Part shown: positions 1 through 8,865 of the stretch, piece after piece | Layout: the number at the start of each line of letters is the position of its first letter | How positions within the stretch are numbered: position 1 is the first letter of the stretch | Source of the DNA: Xanthomonas euvesicatoria pv. euvesicatoria | GTDB taxonomy: Bacteria > Pseudomonadota > Gammaproteobacteria > Xanthomonadales > Xanthomonadaceae | Direction: 5' to 3' | DNA length: 64,000 nucleotides | Assembly: GCF_020880415.1 (NCBI RefSeq) | Contig: NZ_JAJIUJ010000119.1 | Coordinates: 248,001-312,000 of the forward strand | Program-made: the position numbers and the translations under genes | The notes under the pieces: generated by a model | Seen by the model: the letters and a program-made list of their open reading frames with translations, nothing else | Told to the model about the DNA's origin: nothing | Database searches by the model: none

Positions 1-1
1 G

Positions 2-808
2 ATCAAGTCCTACCTTATCAACATGCAGCGCAGCGGCGACCGGTTGCAGGCCATGTCGGCGCGCTTCGATGCGCTGGGCCTGCCGTTCGAGCGCATTGCT
101 GCCATTGATGGCGCCACGTTGACGGACGAGCAGATCGCCCACTTTGTACGCGAGCGCCCGTTGGAAGGGTCGGGCGATGCCTTCAGCGCCGGCCCGCGCA
201 AGTGGACGGCGTCCAACATCGGCTGCTTTCTCAGTCACCAGGCAGCGTGGCGCATTGCGGCCGATTCCGACGACGCCTACACGGCGATTTTCGAAGACGA
301 CATGCATCTGTCCGATGCGCTGCCGGCGTTGCTGGGCAGCACCGATTGGCTACCGGGTGGCCGCAGCATCGTGCGGCTGGAGCCGTCCTACAACCGCATC
401 AAACTCGATGCCAAGGTGGCGGATGTCGCCGGACGCCAACTGCGCCTGGTGCGGCCATCGACGTATCAGCATTGCTGGCCGGTATGCGCCGGCGCGCTGA
501 TCATCAGCAGGGATGCGGCGCGATTGCTGCTGGCTGCGAAGGCGCGCTGGCACACCATGGCCGATATCTTTTTGTTCGGCTGGAACGAGTCGCCGGTGGC
601 GCACCAGTTGTCCACCTATCAGCTCTCGCCGGCTGCGTGCATCCAGGACAAATTCTTCCATGCAGCTGCGGAAAACATCGTATTTACCAGCACCATCGAT
701 GCGCCGCTGACGCACGCACAGAAGCAGCGCAGCACGCATTGGAAAGCCAAGGCCACCGCGCTGTTGCGGGTGGCGCAGGGCTATCGCAAGGTGGTCTTTG
801 CGCCTTAG
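2..808 (+). CDS. Glycosyltransferase family 25 (LPS-type), 5' end missing
   Basis: Probable sugar transferase of the GT25 family, which adds sugars to lipopolysaccharide or other surface glycans in the cytoplasm. The frame is open from base 2 and reads IKSYLIN before the first internal ATG at 23, which matches the usual family N-terminus (a short beta strand ending in N, then RS.DR). The true start therefore lies upstream of the window. The family pattern continues with FERIAAIDG, NIGCFLSH and the acidic FEDDM (metal/nucleotide-sugar site), then a C-terminal region with SRDAARLLL. At least 268 residues are visible, a normal length. The acceptor cannot be told from sequence, and no other glycan gene is visible beside it. 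Confidence 0.85.
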   Translation: MKSYLINMQRSGDRLQAMSARFDALGLPFERIAAIDGATLTDEQIAHFVRERPLEGSGDAFSAGPRKWTASNIGCFLSHQAAWRIAADSDDAYTAIFEDDMHLSDALPALLGSTDWLPGGRSIVRLEPSYNRIKLDAKVADVAGRQLRLVRPSTYQHCWPVCAGALIISRDAARLLLAAKARWHTMADIFLFGWNESPVAHQLSTYQLSPAACIQDKFFHAAAENIVFTSTIDAPLTHAQKQRSTHWKAKATALLRVAQGYRKVVFAP

Positions 809-1132
809 CGCGGCAAACAATCCGTCGCGCGCAGGCGTCGGTCGTGCCGGGCGGTTGCGCGGTCGTTGGCGGGCGGTTTGATGCATGGCGCGCTATCTGC
901 AACGCCACCGGCAGGCATCGTGGCGGATACCGCGTGCTGACCGAGCGCGTGATCCGGGCTGGGCCAAGGCATCGAAAAGGTTGTTGCATGTGGCCAGCGC
1001 GATGCCGGCCCACACATCGCACGTGGCGATGACTGCATTCACCATGCGGTACCGCATGTCATGCAGGTGCACAAGACGCTCGCAGAACATTGCGGCATGA
1101 TGCCGCCCTTCGCCGTCTTTCAGTCTTTGCCG
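809..1132. other. Intergenic region with two perfect palindromes
   Basis: This 324-base gap holds no convincing gene. It contains a perfect 16-bp palindrome at 1043-1058 (CATGCGGTACCGCATG) and a second inverted repeat at 1092-1106 (GCGGCAT-G-ATGCCGC) just before the thioesterase start. The second could fold as a short hairpin in a leader transcript. A long minus-strand reading frame across the region is a shadow of high GC content. Confidence 0.5.
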
Positions 1133-1603
1133 ATGACTCCTTCGTGCACGCTCGCATCCGCCCTGCAGTCGCTGCAGCAGCAGTTCATCGCCATGCCGCC
1201 GGTCCTGTCGATGGGCATTGCCGTGGACGGTCTGCACGATGGTGCGTTGCGCCTGCGGGCGCCGCTGCAGGCCAACGTCAACGACAAGGCCAATGCGTTC
1301 GGCGGCAGCCTGGCCTCGCTGATGACGCTGGCCAGCTGGGGGTGGCTGACCCTGCAGCTGCAATTGGCTGGGCACCACGCCGATGTCTACGTTGCAGACA
1401 GCCAGCTGCGCTATGTCGCGCCTGTGTACGAAGACCTGGTCGCCAATGCCGAGCCGTCCGAGTTGGGAAGCTGGGAGGCCTTTCTGGCGACGTTCCGGCA
1501 GCGTGGCAAGGCGCGCATCGGCATGCGCGCGCAGATCGCACTGGGCTCCGGTGCCGCCGCGGCCACGTTGAGCGGGCGCTTCGTGGCGTTTCCAAAACGG
1601 TAG
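1133..1603 (+). CDS. Thioesterase-fold protein (YiiD C-terminal-like)
   Basis: Resembles the putative thioesterase domain found at the C-terminus of E. coli YiiD (hot-dog fold). Supporting residues are the central N.KANAFGGSLASL segment (helix and substrate loop) and the later YVADSQLRYVAPV strand, typical of acyl-CoA/ACP thioesterase-like proteins. I start it at the ATG at 1133 (MTPSCTLASAL, 156 residues). An upstream in-frame ATG at 1061 would add 24 residues that do not look like family sequence and would run through a palindrome. It is followed 28 bases later by a small secreted protein gene on the same strand. Substrate unknown. Confidence 0.7.
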   Translation: MTPSCTLASALQSLQQQFIAMPPVLSMGIAVDGLHDGALRLRAPLQANVNDKANAFGGSLASLMTLASWGWLTLQLQLAGHHADVYVADSQLRYVAPVYEDLVANAEPSELGSWEAFLATFRQRGKARIGMRAQIALGSGAAAATLSGRFVAFPKR

Positions 1604-1631
1604 GATGCCGGCTGGATCCGGGGGAATACGC

Positions 1632-2054
1632 ATGCGTGCAGTCATTACAACGATCGTGCTGCTTGGGCTGGCACTGCTGAGCGGGGTGGCCAATGCCGGC
1701 AGCCGTGCCCAGGCGCGGGCGCTGGAAACCATCCAGGCCGCCTACACGGCCGCCGTGCGCTGGAACGATTTCGATGCCGCGCAGGGCTTCGTCGAGCCGG
1801 CCTATGCCCAGGCGCATCCGCTCAGCGACCTGGAACGTTCGCGCTACGAGCAGGTGCAGATTTCCGGCTACCGCGAGGTGCGCGTGGGCCAAGACCCCAA
1901 TGGCGACCTGCGGCGCGAGGTCGAGTTGCGGGTGATCAACCGCAATACCCAGGCCGAACGGCTGGTGCGCAGCATCGAGATCTGGCGCTGGAATCCCGAG
2001 CAGAAGCGCTGGTGGCTGGCCAGCGGCCTGCCCGACCTGTGGAAGGGCCAGTAG
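1632..2054 (+). CDS. Small secreted protein of unknown function
   Basis: A 140-residue protein with a clear Sec signal peptide: Met-Arg, a hydrophobic core VITTIVLLGLALLSG, and an A-N-A cleavage motif near residue 22. The mature part is alpha/beta and charged, with a repeated W.W pattern near the end (IWRWNPEQKRWWLASGLP). It resembles exported proteins of the NTF2-like/SnoaL type found in Xanthomonadaceae, though I cannot name a family. The start at 1632 is preferred over an upstream ATG at 1605 because the signal peptide begins there and a GGGGGAA ribosome site lies just upstream. Confidence 0.6.
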   Translation: MRAVITTIVLLGLALLSGVANAGSRAQARALETIQAAYTAAVRWNDFDAAQGFVEPAYAQAHPLSDLERSRYEQVQISGYREVRVGQDPNGDLRREVELRVINRNTQAERLVRSIEIWRWNPEQKRWWLASGLPDLWKGQ

Positions 2055-2129
2055 CCTGGCCCCTGCGCGCCGGGCGTCGCGTGCGCCAGCTGTGCGACAA
2101 TTCCCGCCCGCTCGACTGACCCTGACCCC

Positions 2130-2564
2130 GTGAATTTCGAAGAGCTGCAGGCCTTTGTCGGCCGCAACCCCATGTTGTCGCTGGCCCTGGTGGGCCTGAC
2201 CATCGCCCTGATCGTCACCGAGGTCGCGCGCCTGTTCCGCGGCTATCGCGCGCTCAAGCCGGCCGAGCTGACCCGTCTGATCAACAGCGAAAATGCGCTG
2301 GTGATCGACCTGTCGCCCACTGCCGACTTCGAAAAAGGCCACATCGCCGGCAGCCGGAACGTGGCGCTGGCCAAGTTCGACCCAGCCGGCAAGCTATTGG
2401 CCAACGCCAAGGCCTCGCCGGTGGTGGTGGTGTGCCGCAGCGGCACCACCTCCGCCGGTGCAGCCAAGACGCTGAAGAAAGCTGGTTTCGAACAGGTGTA
2501 CTGGCTCGAAGGCGGCGTGGCCGCCTGGCAGATGGCCGAGCTGCCACTGATCAAGGGCCGCTGA
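2130..2564 (+). CDS. yibN: Membrane-anchored rhodanese-like protein (YibN type)
   Basis: A single-domain rhodanese (sulfurtransferase fold) with an N-terminal membrane helix (about residues 15-33) followed by the rhodanese domain. Cys102 sits in the active-site loop VVVVCRSGTTS and is followed by the usual AAKTLKKAGF..VYWLEGG segment. It starts with GTG at 2130. The gene order rhodanese, secB, gpsA matches the yibN-grxC-secB-gpsA block of enteric bacteria except that grxC is missing. Whether it acts as a sulfurtransferase or a scaffold near the translocon is not settled for the family. Confidence 0.85.
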   Translation: MNFEELQAFVGRNPMLSLALVGLTIALIVTEVARLFRGYRALKPAELTRLINSENALVIDLSPTADFEKGHIAGSRNVALAKFDPAGKLLANAKASPVVVVCRSGTTSAGAAKTLKKAGFEQVYWLEGGVAAWQMAELPLIKGR

Positions 2565-2673
2565 TCCGCCTTGTGCGGCAACCGGCACGCCCCCATTGCT
2601 GGCGTGAGAGACTTGCGCTTTCACGTTCGCATCACTCAACGCTGCATCCACCGAACCGTTTCTGGAGTTAGGA

Positions 2674-3186
2674 ATGTCCGACGAAATCCTCAACGGCGCC
2701 GCTGCGCCGGCCGACGCCGCTGCTGGTCCCGCCTTCACCATCGAAAAGATTTACGTCAAGGACGTGTCCTTCGAATCTCCGAACGCACCGGCCGTCTTCA
2801 ATGACGCCAATCAGCCCGAGCTGCAGCTGAACCTCAACCAGAAGGTGCAGCGCCTCAACGACAACGCCTTCGAAGTGGTGTTGGCCGTGACCCTGACCTG
2901 CACCGCCGGTGGCAAGACGGCCTATGTGGCCGAAGTGCAGCAGGCCGGCGTGTTCGGCCTGGTCGGCCTGGACCCGCAGGCGATCGACGTGCTGCTCGGC
3001 ACCCAGTGCCCGAACATCCTGTTCCCGTACGTGCGCACCCTGGTCAGCGACCTGATCCAGGCCGGCGGCTTCCCGCCGTTCTACCTGCAGCCGATCAATT
3101 TCGAAGCCCTGTACGCAGAAACCCTGCGTCAGCGTCAGAACGAAGGCACTTCGCTGGCCGATTCCGAGCCGGCTGGCAACGCCTAA
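2674..3186 (+). CDS. secB: Protein-export chaperone SecB
   Basis: Cytosolic tetrameric chaperone that keeps precursor proteins unfolded and passes them to SecA. The 170-residue sequence carries the family core: [41 protein letters not shown], the [10 protein letters not shown] segment and [17 protein letters not shown]. An acidic, low-complexity N-terminus and a disordered C-tail are normal. The start ATG at 2674 follows a GGAGTTAGG ribosome site. It is followed after 15 bases by gpsA, as in many proteobacteria. Confidence 0.97.
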   Translation: MSDEILNGAAAPADAAAGPAFTIEKIYVKDVSFESPNAPAVFNDANQPELQLNLNQKVQRLNDNAFEVVLAVTLTCTAGGKTAYVAEVQQAGVFGLVGLDPQAIDVLLGTQCPNILFPYVRTLVSDLIQAGGFPPFYLQPINFEALYAETLRQRQNEGTSLADSEPAGNA

Positions 3187-3201
3187 GCGTTGATTGCGCC
3201 G

Positions 3202-4227
3202 ATGAGCGATTGGACCCACAAGATCGCCGTTCTCGGCGCCGGTTCCTGGGGCACGGCCCTGGCCGCGCTGCTCGCCAGGCATGGTCATCCGACCGTGCTC
3301 TGGGGGCGCGATGCGGCGATGGTGGATACCATCGACCGCACCCACGAGAACGCTCGCTATCTGCCGGGCATTGCGCTGCCCGACAGTCTGCGTGCCACCA
3401 CCGACCTGCAGGCGGCGGTGGCTGACGCCACCTGGATCCTGGTGGTGGTGCCCTCGCATGCGTTCACCGAGACCATCCGGCTGATCGCACCGCTGCGTCC
3501 GGCCGGTGCCGGCGTTGCCTGGGCGACCAAGGGCTTCGAACCCGGTTCCGGGCGGTTCCTGCATGAAGTGGCACGCGACATCCTCGGCCCCAGCGTTCCG
3601 CTGGCCGTGGTGACCGGGCCCTCCTTCGCCAAGGAGGTCACGCTCGGCCTGCCGACCGCCATCACCGTGCACGGCGACGATGCGGCGTTTGCACAAGTGG
3701 TGGCCGATGCGATGCACGGCCCCACCTTCCGCGCCTACACCGGCGACGACATGGTGGGCGCCGAGCTGGGCGGGGCGATGAAGAACGTGCTGGCGGTGGC
3801 CACCGGCGTGGCCGACGGCATGCAGCTTGGTCTCAATGCACGGGCCGGTCTGATCACGCGTGGCTTGAACGAGATGCTGCGTCTGGCGGCGGTGATCGGC
3901 GCACGTCCGGAGACCCTGATGGGCCTGGCCGGATTGGGCGATCTGGTGCTTACCTGCACCGGCGATCTGTCGCGCAACCGGCGCCTCGGTCTGGCCCTGG
4001 GGCGCGGGCAGAGCTTGGACGATGCGATCCGCGAGATCGGCCAGGTGGTCGAATCGGTGCAGACGGCCGATGAGGTCATGCGTCAGGCCGAACACCACGG
4101 CATCGAACTGCCGATCTCCAATGCCGTGCGTGCGGTATTACACGGTGAAATCACTCCGGAAGCAGGCCTGAAGGAACTGCTGGCACGCGAGCGCAAGCCA
4201 GAGTACCCGCAGACCTTGTTTACCTGA
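3202..4227 (+). CDS. gpsA: NAD(P)H-dependent glycerol-3-phosphate dehydrogenase
   Basis: Reduces dihydroxyacetone phosphate to sn-glycerol-3-phosphate for phospholipid synthesis. The N-terminal Rossmann site reads [15 protein letters not shown], followed by [14 protein letters not shown], the catalytic-lysine region [11 protein letters not shown], and the C-terminal [11 protein letters not shown] and RNRRLG motifs. Length is 341 residues from the ATG at 3202, typical for GpsA. An upstream in-frame TTG at 3190 is less likely. It lies 15 bases downstream of secB and is probably co-transcribed with it. Confidence 0.97.
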   Translation: MSDWTHKIAVLGAGSWGTALAALLARHGHPTVLWGRDAAMVDTIDRTHENARYLPGIALPDSLRATTDLQAAVADATWILVVVPSHAFTETIRLIAPLRPAGAGVAWATKGFEPGSGRFLHEVARDILGPSVPLAVVTGPSFAKEVTLGLPTAITVHGDDAAFAQVVADAMHGPTFRAYTGDDMVGAELGGAMKNVLAVATGVADGMQLGLNARAGLITRGLNEMLRLAAVIGARPETLMGLAGLGDLVLTCTGDLSRNRRLGLALGRGQSLDDAIREIGQVVESVQTADEVMRQAEHHGIELPISNAVRAVLHGEITPEAGLKELLARERKPEYPQTLFT

Positions 4228-4414
4228 GAACAGCCGACAAACCGCTGCGCTTACTGCCAGTCGTGCGTGGGCCGGTGCTTAGAATCCTCGTGCGCCACCC
4301 TTGCATGACGGTTCCGCGCGCTGTCCACGCCCCCGGATGATTGCTCGCTCCGTCTTGTTCGCCGCGCCAAGACCGGTAGCGCCTTGGCATCCAATGCGAA
4401 AATGCACAACACAA

Positions 4415-4443
4415 CGCCCGGCGTACCGGGCGCGTTTGTTTGG
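4415..4443 (+). terminator. Possible Rho-independent terminator after gpsA
   Basis: Perfect 7-bp stem CGCCCGG/CCGGGCG (4415-4421 and 4426-4432) with a CGTA loop, followed by CGTTTGTTTGG. The U-tract is imperfect and the site lies about 190 bases after the gpsA stop, so it could instead end a short transcript made inside the gap. Confidence 0.45.
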
Positions 4444-4608
4444 CCGCTTGCCGCGCGGCGCAAGCACGGCTTTGGCGGATCGGGCGCCAGGTCGTTGGGG
4501 CACCCAACGCGAGCACGGCCCACCCTCGTGACGCAGATGCAACGTTGGCGAGTTTCCTGTGCGAAGTGACGCGCATCGTGACGTGCATGTCCAAACCGCC
4601 AACCGATC

Positions 4609-4646
4609 GCCCAAAAGAAAGAAGCCCGGTCGGGGGACCGGGCTTC
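4609..4646 (-). terminator. Rho-independent terminator of ax21
   Basis: Perfect 11-bp stem GAAGCCCGGTC/GACCGGGCTTC (4621-4631 and 4636-4646) with a GGGG loop. On the minus strand it is followed by TTTCTTTTGGG, a usable U-tract. It begins about 45 bases after the ax21 stop codon. Confidence 0.9.
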
Positions 4647-4691
4647 CAGTGCAACGCGGGAGAGAGAGCGCGCTGCAGTCAAACGTGCGGC

Positions 4692-5288
4692 TTACCAGCT
4701 GAAGCGCGGGCCGACCGACCATTCCTTGTTGCCGTCGCCATCCATACGGATGTCGCCGTTGATGCCCCAGTTCTGGTTCAACTTCACCTGGGCGCCAAGG
4801 CGGCCGTAGAAGTTGTCGCCGATGTCGATGCCACGCTTCTTGGAGAAATCTTCGTAGCCAGCCAGGGCATAGACTTCGAAGTGCTCGCCGAAGGCGTTAC
4901 GCAGACCGGCTTCAACGCTGTAGCCGTCGAAGTTGATGTTCGGGGTGTCCAGGTCCAGCTTGCGGTAGGCAACGCGCGCAACGAAGTCGGTGCTCGTGGC
5001 GATTTCGTGGTTGAAGCCCACGCCGACGCCCCACTGCTGGAAGTCCGAGTCGGTGTTTTCGAACACGTTGTTGTTGTCGTCAGCATTCTGCTTGCTGTAA
5101 TCGCCGAACACGTGGAAATTCGGAGCGATGGCGTAGGAGGCCTTCACGCCCCAGCCGTCTGCATCGCGACCTTCGGTCGGCGTGCGCACGTAGTCGCCTT
5201 CGACGAAGTTGTAGGAGAGGTTTTCAGCAGCCGAAGCCGCAAACGGCAGAGCTGCGAGAAGGCCGAGGGCCAGCAAAGAAGTCTTCAT
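4692..5288 (-). CDS. ax21: Ax21-family outer-membrane beta-barrel protein
   Basis: A 198-residue exported protein with a signal peptide (MKTSLLALGLLAALPFAASA) and a mature part made of amphipathic beta strands ending in a C-terminal aromatic (GPRFSW), as expected for a small outer-membrane barrel. The mature N-terminus AENLSYNFVEGDYVRTP corresponds to the region of Ax21 from which the axYS22 peptide was derived. The original claim that Ax21 is the XA21 ligand was retracted, so only an outer-membrane/vesicle role should be assumed. It is monocistronic, with its own terminator downstream and a divergent poxB upstream. Codon use is the normal high-GC type. Confidence 0.9.
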   Translation of the reverse strand: MKTSLLALGLLAALPFAASAAENLSYNFVEGDYVRTPTEGRDADGWGVKASYAIAPNFHVFGDYSKQNADDNNNVFENTDSDFQQWGVGVGFNHEIATSTDFVARVAYRKLDLDTPNINFDGYSVEAGLRNAFGEHFEVYALAGYEDFSKKRGIDIGDNFYGRLGAQVKLNQNWGINGDIRMDGDGNKEWSVGPRFSW

Positions 5289-5645
5289 GATCGGGATACC
5301 TGTACTTATTTGATTGGACCGGCGCTGAGGCGGATGCCGTTCGCTGCCGAGATGTAAATTCTCCGTTATTCGATGGAACGCGACATGAATTTTGGACTGA
5401 CCAGTTGATGAATCATCGCGCCAGATTCAGCTGCGCTTTCTTGTGTAGCGTGCAGATGCGCGTACAGCACGTGCAAAACGTGATGCTCTAGCGCTTACAT
5501 GGCGCCGACGTGAGGCATGTGTACACAAACGCGGCAGATCGCCTGGTTTCCAACGTTTTACGCGCGCGCGCTCCACCAGCACATTGCACTGACACCGCCG
5601 CTGGGAGCATTGCACGCCTGTTGAACACACCTGTGGAGCTGCATC
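5289..5645. promoter_or_regulatory. Divergent promoter region between ax21 and poxB
   Basis: A 357-base region that must carry promoters for both divergent genes. It is clearly more AT-rich on the ax21 side (5340-5420) than the coding sequence around it. It contains GCACGTGC and ACGTG elements near 5465-5485, but I find no clean -35/-10 pair or long operator palindrome. poxB has a GGAG ribosome site just upstream of its GTG. Confidence 0.4.
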
Positions 5646-7373
5646 GTGGCGAAGAAAAAAACGTTGGCGCGCTTTCTGGCCGAGACGCTGCAGAGCGCCG
5701 GGGTCGAGCGGATCTGGGGCGTGACCGGCGACAGCCTCAACGGCTTGACCGATGCCTTGCGCGAGATGCAGACCATCGCGTGGATGCATGTGCGGCACGA
5801 AGAAGTGGCCGCGTTCGCCGCAGGTGCCGAGGCGGCGGTGACCGGCCAGCTGGCGGTGTGTGCGGGCAGTTGCGGGCCGGGCAATCTGCATCTGATCAAC
5901 GGGCTGTTCGATTGCCATCGCAGCCGCCAGCCGGTACTGGCGATTGCCGCGCATATTCCGTCGTCCGAGATCGGGCTGAGCTATTTTCAGGAGACCCACC
6001 CGCAGGAGCTGTTTCGCGAGTGCAGTCACTTCGTGGAGTTGGTGACCAACCCGGCGCAATTGCCGGAAGTGCTGCATCGGGCGATGCGCACGGCCATCCT
6101 GCAGCAAGGCGTGGCGGTGGTGGTGATTCCCGGCGATATCGCGCTGCTGGAGGTGGACAAGCATGTCTCCAGTGCGTGGCCGGCGCTGCGTCAGCCGCGG
6201 ATGCTGCCTGCCGCCGAGGATGTGCGGCAATTGGCCGAGCTGCTGCAGCAGAGCAAGGCGGTGACGCTGTTGTGCGGCAGTGGCTGTGCCGGCGCGCATG
6301 ACGCAGTCGTGGCGTTGGCCGACACGTTGGGTGCGCCGGTGGTGCATGCGCTACGTGGCAAGGAATACGTGGAGTGGGACAACCCGTTCGATGTCGGCAT
6401 GACCGGCCTGATCGGTTTCAGTTCCGGTTATCACGCCATGCTCAATTGCGACACCTTGCTCATGCTGGGCACGGATTTTCCGTACCGGCAGTTCTACCCG
6501 AAGGACGCGACCATCGTGCAGGTGGATCGCGACCCAAGCGCGCTCGGTCGGCGCACGCCGTTGCAGCTGGGCATTGCCGCCGATGTGGGCGAAACCATTG
6601 CAGCATTGCTGCCGCAGCTGCAGCGCCGCGAAGAACGCGGGTTTCTGGAAAAGTCGCTTGCGCACTACCGCAAGGCGCGCGAAGGGCTGGACGATCTGGC
6701 GGTGCCGGCAGATCCCGGGCAGCCGCTGCACCCGCAGTTCGTGACCCGGCTGATCAGCCAGATTGCCGATCAGGATGCAGTGTTCACCTGCGATGTCGGC
6801 ACGCCCACGGTGTGGGCCGCCCGCTACCTGCGCATGAACGGCAAGCGTCGCTTGCTGGGGTCGTTCAATCACGGTTCGATGGCCAACGCAATGCCGCAGG
6901 CGCTTGGTGCGCAAGCAGCATTTCCCGGTCGGCAAGTCATTTCGCTATCGGGCGATGGTGGCTTTGCGATGCTGATGGGCGATTTCATCTCGCTGGCGCA
7001 ATTGAATCTGCCGGTGAAGGTGGTGGTGTTCAACAACGCTTCGCTGGGATTTGTGGCGATGGAGATGAAGGCTGCCGGTTACCTGGATACCGGTACCGAG
7101 CTGCGCAATCCGGATTTCGCGGCGATGAGCAACGCGATGGGCATCCTCGGCATCCGTGTCGATGAGTCGTCGCAACTGGAGCGTGCATTGCGCCAAGCCT
7201 TCGCGCATTCGGGTCCGGCGCTGGTGGATGTGCGCATCGCCACGCAGGAGCTGGCGGTGCCGCCGGCGATCAAACTCGAACAGGCCAAGGGTATGGGCCT
7301 GTATCTGCTCAAGGCAGTGATGAGCGGGCGTGGCGATGAGGTCATCGAGTTGGTGAAGACCAACCTGCGTTAA
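5646..7373 (+). CDS. poxB: Pyruvate dehydrogenase (quinone), thiamine-dependent
   Basis: Peripheral membrane flavoprotein that oxidises pyruvate to acetate and CO2 and passes electrons to ubiquinone. The 575-residue length matches E. coli PoxB (572). The N-terminal TPP domain shows [13 protein letters not shown] and the catalytic glutamate in [13 protein letters not shown]. The FAD/central domain follows. The C-terminal TPP-binding motif runs from [11 protein letters not shown] to the NN of VVVFNN. The tail ([21 protein letters not shown]) is amphipathic, like the lipid-binding C-terminus of PoxB. It starts with GTG at 5646 and stands alone, 50 bases ahead of a two-component system. Acetolactate synthase is a distant relative, but overall similarity favours PoxB. 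Confidence 0.93.
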   Translation: MAKKKTLARFLAETLQSAGVERIWGVTGDSLNGLTDALREMQTIAWMHVRHEEVAAFAAGAEAAVTGQLAVCAGSCGPGNLHLINGLFDCHRSRQPVLAIAAHIPSSEIGLSYFQETHPQELFRECSHFVELVTNPAQLPEVLHRAMRTAILQQGVAVVVIPGDIALLEVDKHVSSAWPALRQPRMLPAAEDVRQLAELLQQSKAVTLLCGSGCAGAHDAVVALADTLGAPVVHALRGKEYVEWDNPFDVGMTGLIGFSSGYHAMLNCDTLLMLGTDFPYRQFYPKDATIVQVDRDPSALGRRTPLQLGIAADVGETIAALLPQLQRREERGFLEKSLAHYRKAREGLDDLAVPADPGQPLHPQFVTRLISQIADQDAVFTCDVGTPTVWAARYLRMNGKRRLLGSFNHGSMANAMPQALGAQAAFPGRQVISLSGDGGFAMLMGDFISLAQLNLPVKVVVFNNASLGFVAMEMKAAGYLDTGTELRNPDFAAMSNAMGILGIRVDESSQLERALRQAFAHSGPALVDVRIATQELAVPPAIKLEQAKGMGLYLLKAVMSGRGDEVIELVKTNLR

Positions 7374-7422
7374 TTCAGTTGCACTCACGCACACTGGCTG
7401 TCCTCTTCAGGCCGCTTCGTCC

Positions 7423-8865
7423 ATGCCCCGTTCGCTGCTCCGGCAACTGTTGCTGATCTGGATGGTGATCGTGGCCGCCTGTGTGGGCGTGGCCACGATG
7501 TTGTACGGCCTGTATCGGCAGACCGAGGGTGTGCGGCTGGAAGAGGCGCGCCAGCAATTGGGCGGGCAATGCGCGCGCATCGTGCAACGCTATGCCGGGG
7601 CAAGCGAGGCGGCGCGTCGCGGCGACGATGGCGCAGGCCTGGCAGCGGTGGTGGTGCAGTTGGTGCTGGCCGATGCGCCAGGCGTCGAGGGCGGTGTCTG
7701 GGACCTGCACAAGGGCTTTGTTGCCTATGCCTACCCGACCTACGACGGCAGCGATCACAAGACCGATATTCCCGCCGCGGAGTGGGCCAACATCGTCAAC
7801 ACGGCGCAGCAGAGCGTGACGACAAGGCAGGCGGCGCAATACCGTCGCGACGGTCGCCGCGAGGTGCTGCTGATCAGCGCCTGTCCGTTGGCATCCGGCA
7901 GCGCGGCATGGACGATGACGCGGGTGCCGGCCAGCAAGGCCGACGCGTGGCGGCCGTTGGTCGTTGGCATGCTGCTGATCTTCGCGATGGTGGCGATATC
8001 GGCCATTGCGCTGGGCGTGCTGGTGCGGCGCTGGAGCCAGCGCCTGCAGCGGATCCAGCAGGCGCTGGCGGCCGACACCGAGATGCCGCACATTCCGCCG
8101 ACCGGTACGCCGGAACTGGACCGCCTGGGCGCGGCGGTCAACGACTATGCGCAGCGCAACGCGCAGGCGCTGGCGCAGACGCGCCGGTTGGCCGACGAGC
8201 TGTCGCGGCACGAACGGCTTGCCGCACTGGGGCGCATGACGGCCACGGTGGCGCATGAGATCCGCAACCCGATCGCCACGATGCGGTTGGCGCTGGAAAA
8301 CGAGATCGCGCGCCGCGATGCGACGCCGGACGATGCGGCGCATGGCGAGTTGATGCTGGGGCAGATTCGTCGCCTGGATGGCGTGGTCGAGAGTCTGCTC
8401 GGCATGGTGCAGCCGATTCGTCTGCAACTGGAGACGGTGGTCGTGCAGGACTGGCTGGCGACGCTGCTGGAACACAGCCCATTACCGCCGGGCACGCCGC
8501 CGCCCCGCCTGCTGCTGCCGGCCGCGCCGTTGCGCTGGACCCTGGATCCGCAGCAACTGGGGCGCGCCGTGCACAACCTGCTGCGCAATGCTGCGCAGCA
8601 CGCCGATCCAGGCAGCGAGGTCACGCTGCAGGCGGCAGCAGTGGAGGGCATGTTGCAGCTGCAGGTCTGCAACCGTGGCGCGCCGATCGCAGAACCGATC
8701 GCTGCGCACCTGTTCGAACCGTTCGTCAGTGGCCGCGCCGACGGCAATGGCCTGGGGCTGGCGCTGGTGCGCGAGATCGCGCGTGCGCATGGCGGGCACG
8801 CGCGCTACGCACATGCCGACGGGCTGACCCATTTCATCCTGGAGTTGCCATGGCGCGCATCCTGA
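7423..8865 (+). CDS. Membrane sensor histidine kinase
   Basis: A 480-residue kinase with a membrane helix at about residues 7-27, a periplasmic sensing region of about 140 residues with no domain I recognise, and a second membrane helix near 168-190. A linker leads to the phosphoacceptor helix with His278 in VAHEIRNPIATMRL. The ATP-binding domain follows, with the N box NLLRNAAQHAD, the F box LFEPFVSG and the G2 box NGLGLALV. The gene overlaps the next one, a sigma-54 response regulator, by 16 bases, so the two are translationally coupled cognate partners. The signal is unknown. The nearby sigma-54 promoter at 10322 suggests the repeat-module protein downstream is its output. Confidence 0.93.
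   Translation: MPRSLLRQLLLIWMVIVAACVGVATMLYGLYRQTEGVRLEEARQQLGGQCARIVQRYAGASEAARRGDDGAGLAAVVVQLVLADAPGVEGGVWDLHKGFVAYAYPTYDGSDHKTDIPAAEWANIVNTAQQSVTTRQAAQYRRDGRREVLLISACPLASGSAAWTMTRVPASKADAWRPLVVGMLLIFAMVAISAIALGVLVRRWSQRLQRIQQALAADTEMPHIPPTGTPELDRLGAAVNDYAQRNAQALAQTRRLADELSRHERLAALGRMTATVAHEIRNPIATMRLALENEIARRDATPDDAAHGELMLGQIRRLDGVVESLLGMVQPIRLQLETVVVQDWLATLLEHSPLPPGTPPPRLLLPAAPLRWTLDPQQLGRAVHNLLRNAAQHADPGSEVTLQAAAVEGMLQLQVCNRGAPIAEPIAAHLFEPFVSGRADGNGLGLALVREIARAHGGHARYAHADGLTHFILELPWRAS

Larger units (their letters stand above)
4228..4691. other. 464-base gap between gpsA and ax21
   Basis: No convincing protein gene is visible. Overlapping minus-strand frames here lack family features. 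The gap contains two terminator-like hairpins: one at 4415-4432 with a partial T-tract on the plus strand, and one at 4621-4646 reading out of ax21 on the minus strand. A third weaker pairing (GCCAAG/CTTGGC near 4365-4390) precedes the first. A stretch with several ordered stems ahead of a plus-strand terminator is compatible with a small RNA, but nothing proves transcription. Confidence 0.35.

Noticed and set aside
893-1732. 279-residue minus-strand frame covering the first intergenic gap
   Set aside because: Low-information Arg/Gln/Gly-rich sequence; it overlaps two plus-strand genes with family features.
2668-4098. 476-residue minus-strand frame across secB and gpsA
   Set aside because: Antisense to two well-defined housekeeping genes; no recognisable domain.
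4220-4722. Three overlapping minus-strand frames of about 145 residues between gpsA and ax21
   Set aside because: They overlap each other in all three frames, lack ribosome sites and family features, and run through the ax21 terminator.
4692-5288. Calling Ax21 the quorum factor/XA21 ligand
   Set aside because: The gene is clearly Ax21-like, but the original ligand claim was retracted, so only an outer-membrane protein is called.
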